A stretch of 64,000 nucleotides of DNA from Woeseia sp. Its GTDB lineage: Bacteria; Pseudomonadota; Gammaproteobacteria; Steroidobacterales; Woeseiaceae. The notes beneath the pieces were generated by a model. It did not search any database. It saw nothing but the letters and a program-made list of their open reading frames with translations, and was not told the DNA's origin. Shown here piece by piece: positions 36,726 to 46,001 of this stretch. Every line of letters starts with the position of its first letter. Within the stretch, counting starts at the first letter, position 1. The translations under genes were made by a program, and so were the position numbers. The DNA lies in assembly GCA_021773015.1 (NCBI GenBank), contig JAJFKW010000001.1:806001-870000 (forward strand). Reading direction: 5' to 3'.

Positions 36726-37205
36726 ATGAAGACTATTTCGTATAAAAACAATCAAAGTGGTGCCGCACTTGTTGTCGGCCTCGTACTCTTGGTCGTCATA
36801 ACCGTCCTCGCCGTATCCAGCATCAATACAGCGACGACCGAACTTGCGATAGCCCGAAACGACATGAACTATGAATTTGCGTTTCAGGCGGCCGAGACTG
36901 GTTTGGAAGCAGCAATTTCGCGGGGACAATACAGCACCGTCGGCGACATCAATATGAACCAGGCCGTTACGCTAAATGAGGATGTCAGCTCGGTGATCGC
37001 CTACCAGGAATGGACCGCGGTACCGGATCGCGCATTCAGCCTCGGCGTTGGCAGCGGCATTTCCGCTTATCATTTTCAAGCGACTGCGACAGCAGAATCC
37101 AAGCGAGCGGGCACAGCCGGTTCCGCGACGGATCGCGACGCGAGCGCAGTACATACACAAGCTTTCTATGTGGTCGGCCCTGAGCCGCAGACATTAGTCA
37201 ATTGA
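36726..37205 (+). CDS. pilX: Type IV pilus assembly protein PilX
   Basis: A 159-residue PilX-type minor pilin. The N-terminus NQSGAALVVGLVLLVVITVLAVSS lacks the glutamate at +5 that other pilins have, which is normal for PilX, and AFQAAETGLEAA is the standard PilX motif. ATG 36726 is preceded by AAAGG; a GTG one codon earlier is possible. Confidence 0.9.
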   Translation: MKTISYKNNQSGAALVVGLVLLVVITVLAVSSINTATTELAIARNDMNYEFAFQAAETGLEAAISRGQYSTVGDINMNQAVTLNEDVSSVIAYQEWTAVPDRAFSLGVGSGISAYHFQATATAESKRAGTAGSATDRDASAVHTQAFYVVGPEPQTLVN

Positions 37206-37243
37206 TACGCCGAGCTAGCGCTCTACGAAATGGAGTAGTTCCA

Positions 37244-37582
37244 ATGCACATTCGAAAAATACTTATCGCAACTTTGCTGTTGATCAGTCTGCCGGTAGCG
37301 GCTGAATTTCGTACGGTGAAACTCGCATACGAAGTTCCGCTTAACGAATTTAATGTTCCCGTTACGAGAAACGGCATTATCAGCTTCCGCCAGTGCCCGG
37401 GATGCGCCACTGTCGAAGGGCGCCTGACACCGGATACGCGCTTCCTACTCAATGGTAATGCCGTGGAACTCAAAGAGTTTCGCAAGCATGTATTCACTGT
37501 ACGTAATCGCGCCGCAGAGACTATTGTCGTTACGCAGCATTTAGAAACAGAAACAATTACGTCCATTTCCATAAATTTATAA
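37244..37582 (+). CDS. Small secreted two-cysteine protein, copy A (PilY1-associated)
   Basis: A 112-residue protein with a signal peptide (MHIRKILIATLLLISLPVAA) and a mature domain of about 92 residues. It has one CPGC motif, followed by RLTPDTRFLLNGNAVELKEF and a strand-rich end (TETITSISINL). It is homologous to the protein at 41096, sharing G-x3-F-x2-C, the hydrophobic strand pattern, an F-R-K/R-x-x-F motif and a T-x-x-S-x-x-(V/I)-x-(F/L) end. Each copy stands directly upstream of a PilY1 gene, so it is probably a PilY1 chaperone, partner or tip factor. I recognise no named family. Confidence 0.72.
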   Translation: MHIRKILIATLLLISLPVAAEFRTVKLAYEVPLNEFNVPVTRNGIISFRQCPGCATVEGRLTPDTRFLLNGNAVELKEFRKHVFTVRNRAAETIVVTQHLETETITSISINL

Positions 37583-37618
37583 TCGACGTAGTCAAGAATA
37601 GGACTTGAGGAAAAGATC

Positions 37619-40600
37619 ATGAAGATCCGATCACAAAAAATTGCATGGACCGCGGTAGCAGGAATCCTTGCGCTGCTTGCTGGTGTACCGGTTTGGGCAG
37701 ACGATACTGAACTATTGCTTGTCAGCCCTGCGCTTACCGCGAAACCGAAGCCCAATGTGATGTTCATATTGGATACGTCCGGAAGTATGGGTACCGAGGA
37801 AGAAACCACGGAGCCCTATGATTCCACACAGGACTACAGCGGCGACTGCGATAGAGACAGTCTCTATTGGACTAATGTCGATGTACTTCCGGTATGTGAC
37901 GGAAACGAAACGCAGATAATTTTAAAATCTGCATTTCAATGTAACTTTGCGCAACGTCAAATTGATGGTATCGGTAGCTATACCAATACAATGGTGCAAT
38001 GGCGTACGACGCAGATCGCTTTGGGCGGTGGCATTGTACAAAATGTTTACTGGTGGCAAGACCTCATTCCCGGCGACGAAACAAGCTTTGTCGAGTGTCA
38101 AGCGGATAGAGCGTTGCACGGAGATGGTACGACCGGTGAGGTATATGCCACGGCCTATGGCTCGATCAACACGATCGGCGATCCTTGGGTAATCGATCCA
38201 AACTCTGAGCTGTCATGGGGCAGCGCGCCACGAAATATCGAATACACTGTGTTCGACGGAAATTATCTCAATTGGAAGGCTTCGCCGAACACGGTCGATC
38301 TTTCTCGTATGGAGATAGTGCGAGAAGTGACAAAGACCGTATTGAATTCTATTAACAACGTGAATGTTGGTATTATGCGATTCAATGACAGTAATGGTGG
38401 GCCGGTTATCCAAGCGGTTGTCGACCTCGACACAAATCGCAGTGACATTATAGATAAGATTGACTCGCTTGTGGACGGCGGTGCTACGCCGCTCTCCGAA
38501 GCCCTTTATGAATCCGCTTTGTATTGGAACGGTCTAGAAGCCGAATTTGGCGAAAGCGTCAATGAGCACGTTACAGATCCGGCAGCCTTAGCATCGGATA
38601 ACCCGGAGGTTTACAAATCGCCGACGCTTGATGCATGCGCAAAGAACTTCAACGTCCTGCTAACGGATGGTGTCCCGGTCAATGATGAGGAAGCACACGC
38701 GTTAGTACCGACATTACCGGACTTCAGCACGCTGATGGGCGGTGCGACCGCCTGTTCAGGTTCAGCGCAAGGTGATTGCCTCGATGACATCGGTGAGTAC
38801 CTTAGTCTAAAGGACACCGACCCTAATAACCCGGGCGTACAGAGTGTGGTTACACATACGATTGGCTTCGCGATCGATCTACCGATTCTTGAAAATACTG
38901 CTGACGACTCTGGCGGTAATTACTTTCTTGCAGACGACGTCGAAAGTCTAACCTTGGCATTACTGCAGATCGTTGCCGACATCACCGAACGGTCGCTGTC
39001 GTTTTCAGCGCCCGCAGTATCCGTGAATACGTTTAACCGAACGCAGAACCTAAATGATCTGTATTTAACGATGTTCGGTGCTAAACCAAGCGTACACTGG
39101 CCTGGCAACCTAAAGAAATATAAAATCACGAATCGGGTAATTACAGACGCCAATGACTTGTCGGCCGTAGACCCTAATACTGGCTTCTTCTTTAATTCTG
39201 CACAAAGTTTTTGGACAACGACTGGCCCGGACGGAAACGACGTACTGCGCGGTGGCGCTGCCAGCCTCTTTCCCGATCCTACAGTACGTAGCCTGTTTAC
39301 AAACAACGGCTCAGATAATGTTTTATCCGATGGAACGAATGCCATCACGCCATCCAATGCGAGCGCGTTCCAACTTTCGGACTTCGGTCTTAGTGGCGCA
39401 ACGGGCGAGCCTACAATGGACGAGATGATTCGTTGGATGCGTGGTGAGGATGTTCGTGACGAAGATCAAGACCCGGGGACGACCGTTAGAAATTCCATGG
39501 GCGACCCGCTTCATTCACAACCTGCCGCGATCGTCTACGGCGGAACACAGACCGACCCGGACGTTATTATTTACACGGCGACCAACGATGGTTACCTGCA
39601 TGCTGTCGACGGACGAACCGGCACTGAGATTTGGTCGTTTGTTCCGAAGGAATTGCTGGCAAATATGACCCGGCTGTTCTTCGACCCGAGCGCCAATTTT
39701 AAGAACTATGGACTCGACGGCAACATCGTTCCGGTCGTATTTGACGAGAACAACAACGGTATCGTTGACGGAGCGAACGACTTCGTGCGCATTATTGTTG
39801 GTATGCGCCGCGGCGGTAGCAGTTACTATGCGCTTGACGTTACCAATCGCGACGATCCGGAATTGCTATGGGCGGTGAGTCCCGCTGAAATGGGGCAAAG
39901 CTGGTCGACACCAGTGATCGCTCGAATCGACGCACCCGGAATCAATGATAAGAAAGCTGCGGTAATTTTTGGCGCAGGTTACGATAATTCACATGACACC
40001 TTTACGCACCCGGTCGTTAACGACGCGAATGGTGCTGCGATCATCATGCTCGACCTTGAGAGCGGTGCGGAATTGTGGCGTGCCTCGAGGAGCGCGAGCG
40101 GTACGAATGATCGAAATCTCCCAACGATGACCCGATCTATACCGGGTCAAATACGCGTCATCGACATCAGCGGCGACGGTTTGGCCGATAGAATGTATGC
40201 GTCAGACATGGGCGGTCAGATTCTCCGATTCGACATTTTTAATGGTCAAACTGGAGCAGACTTTGTGACGGGTGGTGTGATAGCACAGCTAGGAGCCGAG
40301 GGTCTTGGCTCCCCTACTTTGCCGGATACCCGACGATTCTATACATCGCCTGACATCTCTATATTCACTAGCGATAGACTTGAGCGCCGCTTCCTATCGA
40401 TTAGTATCGGTTCTGGTTATCGCGCGCACCCTCTGGCGAATAACAACGCCGACCGTTTTTATTCTGTAAGAGACAAAAACGTCTTCAATCAGCTATCGCA
40501 GGACGATTACAACAACCTCACCGTGGTAACCGATGCGAGCCTCGTGGAAGTCGGTGGCCAGTCACAGGTTGAACTGGATATTGCCGATACCGGCTGGAAA

Positions 40601-41005
40601 TTTACCCTTCCGAATACACAGAAAGTATTGTCCGATTCGATCACGTTTAACGATGAAATATTCTTCGTTGCATTTTCGCCTGAAAACAATACTACGAATA
40701 CGTGCTCGGTTGGTGCCGGAACTAACTTCCTATATCGAGTGAGCGTTTTCAACGGCGACCCGATCGTCAACAATCTCGACGACCTTGCAGATGATGACGC
40801 AGACGATGCGAGACGCCAGACACTTGCTCAGGGCGGTATTGCACCTACGCCTACGGTTCTATTCCCTAGTCCAGACGACCCCGATAACTGCCATGGCGAC
40901 GAATGCAAGCCGCCGCCACTGATGTGCGTTGGTGTCGAGTGTCCGCCGATGGACCTTGATATTCCGCCGGTACGTACCCTCTGGACACAAGACGGAATCA
41001 TGTAA
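37619..41005 (+). CDS. pilY1: PilY1-type pilus tip adhesin, copy A
   Basis: A 1128-residue secreted protein with a signal peptide (to about WADD at 27). The N-terminal half has a von Willebrand A-like domain with the MIDAS motif DTSGSM (about residue 52); the C-terminal half is the PilC/PilY1 beta-propeller (YTATNDGYLHAVDGRTGTEIW) with a calcium loop D-E-N-N-N-G-I-V-D in the region VVFDENNNG. The Cys-rich C-terminus ends PVRTLWTQDG. PilY1 proteins cap type IV pili, sense surfaces and antagonise PilT retraction. A good GAGG site precedes the start, 36 bases after the small secreted gene. Confidence 0.93.
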   Translation: MKIRSQKIAWTAVAGILALLAGVPVWADDTELLLVSPALTAKPKPNVMFILDTSGSMGTEEETTEPYDSTQDYSGDCDRDSLYWTNVDVLPVCDGNETQIILKSAFQCNFAQRQIDGIGSYTNTMVQWRTTQIALGGGIVQNVYWWQDLIPGDETSFVECQADRALHGDGTTGEVYATAYGSINTIGDPWVIDPNSELSWGSAPRNIEYTVFDGNYLNWKASPNTVDLSRMEIVREVTKTVLNSINNVNVGIMRFNDSNGGPVIQAVVDLDTNRSDIIDKIDSLVDGGATPLSEALYESALYWNGLEAEFGESVNEHVTDPAALASDNPEVYKSPTLDACAKNFNVLLTDGVPVNDEEAHALVPTLPDFSTLMGGATACSGSAQGDCLDDIGEYLSLKDTDPNNPGVQSVVTHTIGFAIDLPILENTADDSGGNYFLADDVESLTLALLQIVADITERSLSFSAPAVSVNTFNRTQNLNDLYLTMFGAKPSVHWPGNLKKYKITNRVITDANDLSAVDPNTGFFFNSAQSFWTTTGPDGNDVLRGGAASLFPDPTVRSLFTNNGSDNVLSDGTNAITPSNASAFQLSDFGLSGATGEPTMDEMIRWMRGEDVRDEDQDPGTTVRNSMGDPLHSQPAAIVYGGTQTDPDVIIYTATNDGYLHAVDGRTGTEIWSFVPKELLANMTRLFFDPSANFKNYGLDGNIVPVVFDENNNGIVDGANDFVRIIVGMRRGGSSYYALDVTNRDDPELLWAVSPAEMGQSWSTPVIARIDAPGINDKKAAVIFGAGYDNSHDTFTHPVVNDANGAAIIMLDLESGAELWRASRSASGTNDRNLPTMTRSIPGQIRVIDISGDGLADRMYASDMGGQILRFDIFNGQTGADFVTGGVIAQLGAEGLGSPTLPDTRRFYTSPDISIFTSDRLERRFLSISIGSGYRAHPLANNNADRFYSVRDKNVFNQLSQDDYNNLTVVTDASLVEVGGQSQVELDIADTGWKFTLPNTQKVLSDSITFNDEIFFVAFSPENNTTNTCSVGAGTNFLYRVSVFNGDPIVNNLDDLADDDADDARRQTLAQGGIAPTPTVLFPSPDDPDNCHGDECKPPPLMCVGVECPPMDLDIPPVRTLWTQDGIM

Positions 41006-41095
41006 ACCCAGCTGCTACGCCGTTACGATGGCCTACTAGCGATAGAATTGCGCCGCCAATTTATACTGGATGCGGCAAGAAAAAGGAATGATTAG

Positions 41096-41455
41096 ATGGT
41101 TAAAAGTATTCGTAATTGCGTAGTTGTTATCGTTATCACGTTCGGTTTGAGCTTACCGGCGATGGCGCAAATAACGACCTTAATCGAGGCAGTTGAAGCA
41201 TCGACTTCGGTTTTGAGTTTGCCCACAACGCCTAATGGTCGGCTCTTGTTTAAACCTTGTTCGGAACGATGCGATGTGCAATCAATATCGGTTCGGCTTA
41301 CGACAAACACTCAATTCGTATTTCAGGGAAAAAAGATGAGTTTTGTCGACTTCAGGAGGGATTTTTTCAACCTGCGTCGCAGCACGGAAGGCTACGCTCT
41401 GGTTAAATATGAAACTGAAAAAAACACCGTTACGAGTGTAGAAGTATCATTTTAG
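41096..41455 (+). CDS. Small secreted two-cysteine protein, copy B (PilY1-associated)
   Basis: A 119-residue exported protein (signal MVKSIRNCVVVIVITFGLSL...AMA) homologous to the product at 37244. The two-cysteine motif here is CSERC (C-x3-C against C-x2-C in copy A), followed by VRLTTNTQFVFQGKKMSF and RRDFFNLR. Identity between copies is low, so the duplication is old or the gene evolves quickly. It lies 65 bases before the second PilY1 gene, repeating the arrangement of the first cassette. Confidence 0.7.
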   Translation: MVKSIRNCVVVIVITFGLSLPAMAQITTLIEAVEASTSVLSLPTTPNGRLLFKPCSERCDVQSISVRLTTNTQFVFQGKKMSFVDFRRDFFNLRRSTEGYALVKYETEKNTVTSVEVSF

Positions 41456-41520
41456 AACACTAATGAAGGTGTGGCTGATTGAGCGATTAAGTCACGGACT
41501 GACAAATGAGGTAAGGACGA

Positions 41521-44500
41521 ATGACGAAGTCCAGGATACACGCCGCTTGGGCCGGTGTAGGACTGACGCTCGCGCTACTGACAGGAACTCCTGCATATGC
41601 AGATGACGTAGAGCTATTGCTCTCGAATCCTGCATCAAGTAATGCGGCTAAGCCAAACATACTGTTCATATTGGACAGCTCGGGTAGTATGACTTCCGTT
41701 GAAACGAGCCAAGAGCCGTTCGATGCGGCACTATCATACAGTGGACCTTGCAGCAGGGATAAACTGTATTGGACCACCAACAGTGGTGTGCCCTCCTGCA
41801 ATAGTGGTAATGAGCAACGCATTCTAAAAACGGCATTTGTTTGCCAGCAAGGCCTCATACAGGCCGCCGCCGCTGGCTCATACACCGATACGATGTCGCA
41901 GTACCGCAGGAATAGGGGCAAATGGAAATGGCGTACTATCAAGAGCGGCAACGAAACAAGTGTTGTCGAATGTAAAGAAGATTCCGGCAACCATGGCGAT
42001 GGAACCGCCGGCAAGGTGTACGCCAAGATTGGAACGAACACTGCCAAGTTCACCGTTGAACCGAGCCAGGAAGTCGCCTGGGGCAGCTCTCCAACGCATC
42101 GTATTTACACGACGTATGACGGCAACTATCTGAACTGGTTTTACAACCCACCAGGCACGTCGCTTTCGCGAACCGACATCGTTAAAGAAGTCACCAAGAA
42201 CGTACTAGGCTCCGTGAACAACGTAAACGTTGGGTTCATGCGCTTCCACCATAACCAAGGCGGCCCAGTAACTCGCGCAGTGAAAGATCTAGATTCCTCG
42301 CGAACAGAGGCGAACGCGGTTGTGGATGCATTGCCGGCCGCAGGCTGGACGCCGCTATCCGAGACGATGTACGAATCGGCACTGTATTGGCGCGGCATGA
42401 ACCGCAAGTACGGGGCACTTAGCTCGACCGATCCAGACGCCTTGGTGGATGGAAATAACGCCCAATATGAGAATCCGGCCGATTTTGCATGCTCAAAGAA
42501 CTTCACAGTTCTGCTGACCGACGGAGAGCCGACAGAGGATAGAGATGCCTATAGCCTCGTACCGATGCTGCCCAATTTTGTTGAAACAATGGGTCGCGGT
42601 AGTTGTACCGGCGGGGATGTCCATGGCGCCTGTTTGGACGATATCTCTGAGTATCTATCAAAAGAAGATATCAATCCGACCTTACCGGGTTTGCAAACGG
42701 TTACGACCTACACGATTGGTTTCAAGGTTGATCTGCCACTGCTAAAGAACACCGCGGAGCTTTCGGGTGGCGAATACTATCTGGCCGAGGATGTGCAATC
42801 CCTGACTACCGCTTTAACCGATATAGTTACCAATATTTTCGATCGGGATATTTCGTTCGCAGCGCCCGCTGTTGCGGTCAACGCGTTTAACCGCACACAA
42901 CACCTGAACGATTTGTATGTTTCCGTATTTCGCGCCAAAGATAATCATCATTGGCCTGGAAATCTGAAGAAGTACCGGATAAAAGACGGCATTGTCACAG
43001 ACTCACTCGGCGCTCCAGCAGTCGATCCAGCGACCGGTTTCTTTGCCGAAAGTGCCAAAAGCTACTGGACAGAGGGTTCGAACCCAGATGGGCCGAATGT
43101 CCATGCAGGCGGCGCGCGAAATAAACTCCCTGATCCGGTAACCAGGCGGTTGTTCACGAACAATGTCAGTAACAATCTGTCTGACGACGGCAATAAAGTA
43201 ACACCAGGTAACGCCGCTCGATTTTTACCGGCCGACTTCGGTCTAACCGGCGCTGCAGGCGAGCCTGACTTAGAAACGATCATCGCTTGGGCCCGCGGCG
43301 TGGACGTGAAAGATGAGGACAACGATCCAGACACGATGATCAGACGCGTGATGGGTGACACCTTGCACTCGCAGCCCGCGTCCGTCGTTTACGGTGCCGA
43401 TCCGAACGGGGACCTTGATATCGTCGTATATAACGCGACCAACGATGGCTATCTACATGCGATTGACGGCAAAACCGGAATCGAACTTTGGTCTTTCATT
43501 CCACATGAATTGTTAGAAAATCTAGTTGATCTGTATTACGACAACAATATCAACTTTAAGCACTACGGCATTGATGGAGATATCGTTCCGGTCGTCGCTG
43601 ATCGAAATCACAACGGCACAATCGAAACGGGTATTGACTCTGTATATCTGTTGTTCGGAATGCGCCGCGGTGGAAATAAATACTACGCGATGGATGTAAC
43701 TAACAAAAACGCGCCAACACTCAAGTGGATATCCTCCAATGCGAATTTTGGGCAAACTTGGTCTGCTCCGATCGTTGCAAAAGTAAAAGTAAACGGTGCT
43801 GGTGCAACCAGTCCGGACGACGCGGTCGTTATCGTCGGCGCGGGATATGACACCTCGCATGACCAACCAACATTGCCCGTGTCGGACGATGCCGAAGGTG
43901 CCGGAATTCTCATGCTCGACCTTGAAACCGGCCTCGAGCTGTGGCGTGCTGGCACCGATTCTGGGGCTGATCTAACACTCGACACGATGACCCGTTCGAT
44001 TCCTGCGCAGATTAAGGTCCTTGACCTCAGCGGCGACGGGCTCGCTGATCGCATGTACGCCGCCGACCTCGGCGGTCAAATATGGCGCTTCGACATATCG
44101 AATGACAGCAATGCCGCAAACCTGGTTGCAGGTGGTGTTATTGCACGTCTCGGCGCGGAAGGTGTGTCGGGTGCGGGAATTGCGCAGACACGTCGATTCT
44201 ACACCACACCTGACGTTTCGATGTTCCTCGACCACGAACATGACAGACGCTATCTATCTGTCAGCATAGGCAGTGGCTATCGGGCACACCCGCTAGACGA
44301 CCGAAATGACGACCGATTCTACTCGATTCGTGATACGGACGTTTTCAATCAGCTAAGTCAGATTGATTACAACGGGTATAGCGTAATTGAAGATGATGAT
44401 CTTAAAGAAGTCCAAGGCAAGCTCGGCGTAACACTGCAGCCGGGCGATAAAGGTTGGCGATTTACCTTACCGGCTGGCGAAAAAATACTCGCTGAATCAA

Positions 44501-44871
44501 AAACGTTTGACGACTCAGTGTTCTTTGTTTCTTTCCAACCGCAGACTTCTACAACGGACCCTTGCCAAGCTGGGCTAAGCATCAACAGGCTCTATCGGGT
44601 GAGTGTTGTCAACGGCGATCCAGTGGTAGATACTTCTCTTCTGGATGAAAATGATCCCGACGAAATCGACAATGCTCGCGTCACCGAACTCAATCAGGGC
44701 GGCATCGCGCCTAGACCGACATTCTTGTTTCCTAGCCCGGACGATCCGGAAAATTGCCACGGCGATGCATGTACACCACCACCGATTGGCTGCGTCGGCG
44801 TCGAGTGCTTTGACCCAGGGTATCCAAACAACCCTGTGAGGACGCTCTGGACGCAGGATGGTACAAACTAA
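41521..44871 (+). CDS. pilY1: PilY1-type pilus tip adhesin, copy B
   Basis: A 1116-residue paralogue of the preceding PilY1. Signal peptide to about AYADD, MIDAS motif DSSGSM, central domain, then the beta-propeller (YNATNDGYLHAIDGKTGIELWSF) with calcium-loop variant D-R-N-H-N-G-T-I-E. C-terminus NCHGDACTPPPIGC and PVRTLWTQDG matches copy A. Similarity extends along the whole length with clear divergence, so both copies are probably functional. The stop is directly followed by pilE. Confidence 0.93.
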   Translation: MTKSRIHAAWAGVGLTLALLTGTPAYADDVELLLSNPASSNAAKPNILFILDSSGSMTSVETSQEPFDAALSYSGPCSRDKLYWTTNSGVPSCNSGNEQRILKTAFVCQQGLIQAAAAGSYTDTMSQYRRNRGKWKWRTIKSGNETSVVECKEDSGNHGDGTAGKVYAKIGTNTAKFTVEPSQEVAWGSSPTHRIYTTYDGNYLNWFYNPPGTSLSRTDIVKEVTKNVLGSVNNVNVGFMRFHHNQGGPVTRAVKDLDSSRTEANAVVDALPAAGWTPLSETMYESALYWRGMNRKYGALSSTDPDALVDGNNAQYENPADFACSKNFTVLLTDGEPTEDRDAYSLVPMLPNFVETMGRGSCTGGDVHGACLDDISEYLSKEDINPTLPGLQTVTTYTIGFKVDLPLLKNTAELSGGEYYLAEDVQSLTTALTDIVTNIFDRDISFAAPAVAVNAFNRTQHLNDLYVSVFRAKDNHHWPGNLKKYRIKDGIVTDSLGAPAVDPATGFFAESAKSYWTEGSNPDGPNVHAGGARNKLPDPVTRRLFTNNVSNNLSDDGNKVTPGNAARFLPADFGLTGAAGEPDLETIIAWARGVDVKDEDNDPDTMIRRVMGDTLHSQPASVVYGADPNGDLDIVVYNATNDGYLHAIDGKTGIELWSFIPHELLENLVDLYYDNNINFKHYGIDGDIVPVVADRNHNGTIETGIDSVYLLFGMRRGGNKYYAMDVTNKNAPTLKWISSNANFGQTWSAPIVAKVKVNGAGATSPDDAVVIVGAGYDTSHDQPTLPVSDDAEGAGILMLDLETGLELWRAGTDSGADLTLDTMTRSIPAQIKVLDLSGDGLADRMYAADLGGQIWRFDISNDSNAANLVAGGVIARLGAEGVSGAGIAQTRRFYTTPDVSMFLDHEHDRRYLSVSIGSGYRAHPLDDRNDDRFYSIRDTDVFNQLSQIDYNGYSVIEDDDLKEVQGKLGVTLQPGDKGWRFTLPAGEKILAESKTFDDSVFFVSFQPQTSTTDPCQAGLSINRLYRVSVVNGDPVVDTSLLDENDPDEIDNARVTELNQGGIAPRPTFLFPSPDDPENCHGDACTPPPIGCVGVECFDPGYPNNPVRTLWTQDGTN

Positions 44872-44904
44872 ATGCGAAAATCGATTTTTAAGCGGAGAAT
44901 TATC

Positions 44905-45321
44905 ATGCGCAATTCAATGCGTGGTGTATCACTTTTGGAGTTAATGATAGTCGTCGTCATTATCGGAGTTATGGCGTCGATTGCCTACCCGAGTTATCGG
45001 GACTACGCAGCGCGTGCCAAGCGAAATGAGGCGCGAAACGGTCTGTTACAGATAGCCAACCTCCAAGAACGCTTTTACTTGCAGAACAATACATACACTA
45101 CCGATATGACCAATCTTGGGTTTGCGCTCGCGAGCGATAACCATACGGATACAGGCTCATACAATATTGATGTGCCGCAAGCAGATGCAAATGGATTTAC
45201 AGCCATCGGTACCTATCTGAACGGCGATCTAGAGGCGACGCGCTGTCTAACATTCCAAATTGATGGAACCGGCACCAGAACATCCGCTCCTGACGCCGAT
45301 TGTTGGGTGAAAACGCGCTAA
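44905..45321 (+). CDS. pilE: Type IV pilin PilE-type minor pilin
   Basis: A 138-residue pilin; leader ends MRG|VSLLELMIVVVIIGVMASIAYPSY with E at +5. Motifs ERFYLQNNTYTTDM and late cysteines (C-LTFQIDGTGTR...DCW) match PilE minor pilins. I choose ATG 44905 because a GCGGAGAA site lies before it; the frame also opens at ATG 44872 right at the PilY1 stop, with no site. The major pilin PilA is not in the window. Confidence 0.88.
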   Translation: MRNSMRGVSLLELMIVVVIIGVMASIAYPSYRDYAARAKRNEARNGLLQIANLQERFYLQNNTYTTDMTNLGFALASDNHTDTGSYNIDVPQADANGFTAIGTYLNGDLEATRCLTFQIDGTGTRTSAPDADCWVKTR

Positions 45322-45351
45322 ATAGCCGTACAAACTACGATTTACATGAGT

Positions 45352-45373
45352 ACGGGTCGCATATGCGGCCCGT
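45352..45373. terminator. Hairpin between convergent pilE and lspA
   Basis: Palindrome acgggtcgca / tgcggcccgt (one wobble) with almost no loop, followed by TCTTATT on the plus strand. A plausible but weak terminator for pilE; lspA ends two bases after it. Confidence 0.5.
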
Positions 45374-45375
45374 TC

Positions 45376-45987
45376 TTATTCCGAACCGTCCTTTATTTGA
45401 GCTTGGTCGCGTCCATCAATATCTGCATCAACTTCGGCAGTAGATTGTGTATCGCCGTTTGTTGCTTCGCCGAGCTTACTCAAAAAAAATGCATCGATAA
45501 TTAGCAACCCCGCACCTACGGAAATCGCGCTGTCTGCAACGTTAAATGCTGGAAACGGATAGCTGCCTATATAAACGAAAATAAAGTCGATCACGTGCCC
45601 AAGTAATATCCGATCAATGACATTACCGAGCGCTCCACCCAGCACCAGTGCAAGCCCGATACTCAAGACCAGCGAACGCTCTTTTCGTAACCGCCACAAC
45701 CAAATTACGATATATACACTTACGGCAAGCGCCAACACCGTAAGCGCCCAACGCTGCCAACCGGAAGCATCAGCGAGAAAACTCCATGCTGCGCCCCGAT
45801 TTTGACGATGCGTGATGTTAAACCAGGAGTTAATCGGGATGACCTGATGCAGCTCAACCCACTGCAATATCGCCCGCTTCGATATTTGATCGAGCACGAC
45901 GATTAGTGACGCCAGCACCATCCACAAAGTAAACGTCCGGTTGCCTTGCTGAGAATTGTTGTCGGTGGTCAATCTACTCTCTCCCAA
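45376..45987 (-). CDS. lspA: Lipoprotein signal peptidase II
   Basis: Aspartyl membrane peptidase that cleaves the lipoprotein signal peptide before the lipidated cysteine. The 203-residue protein has four helices and the active-site blocks VVLDQISKR, GNVIDRILLGHVIDFI and FNVADSAISVGA, with catalytic aspartates in the last two. It has a hydrophilic N-terminal extension of ~20 residues and an acidic C-terminal tail of ~35, longer than E. coli LspA (164). The gene lies 14 bases after ribF; ileS, which usually separates the two, is absent. Confidence 0.94.
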   Translation of the reverse strand: MGESRLTTDNNSQQGNRTFTLWMVLASLIVVLDQISKRAILQWVELHQVIPINSWFNITHRQNRGAAWSFLADASGWQRWALTVLALAVSVYIVIWLWRLRKERSLVLSIGLALVLGGALGNVIDRILLGHVIDFIFVYIGSYPFPAFNVADSAISVGAGLLIIDAFFLSKLGEATNGDTQSTAEVDADIDGRDQAQIKDGSE

Positions 45988-46001
45988 TCATCGAAATAAA
46001 A

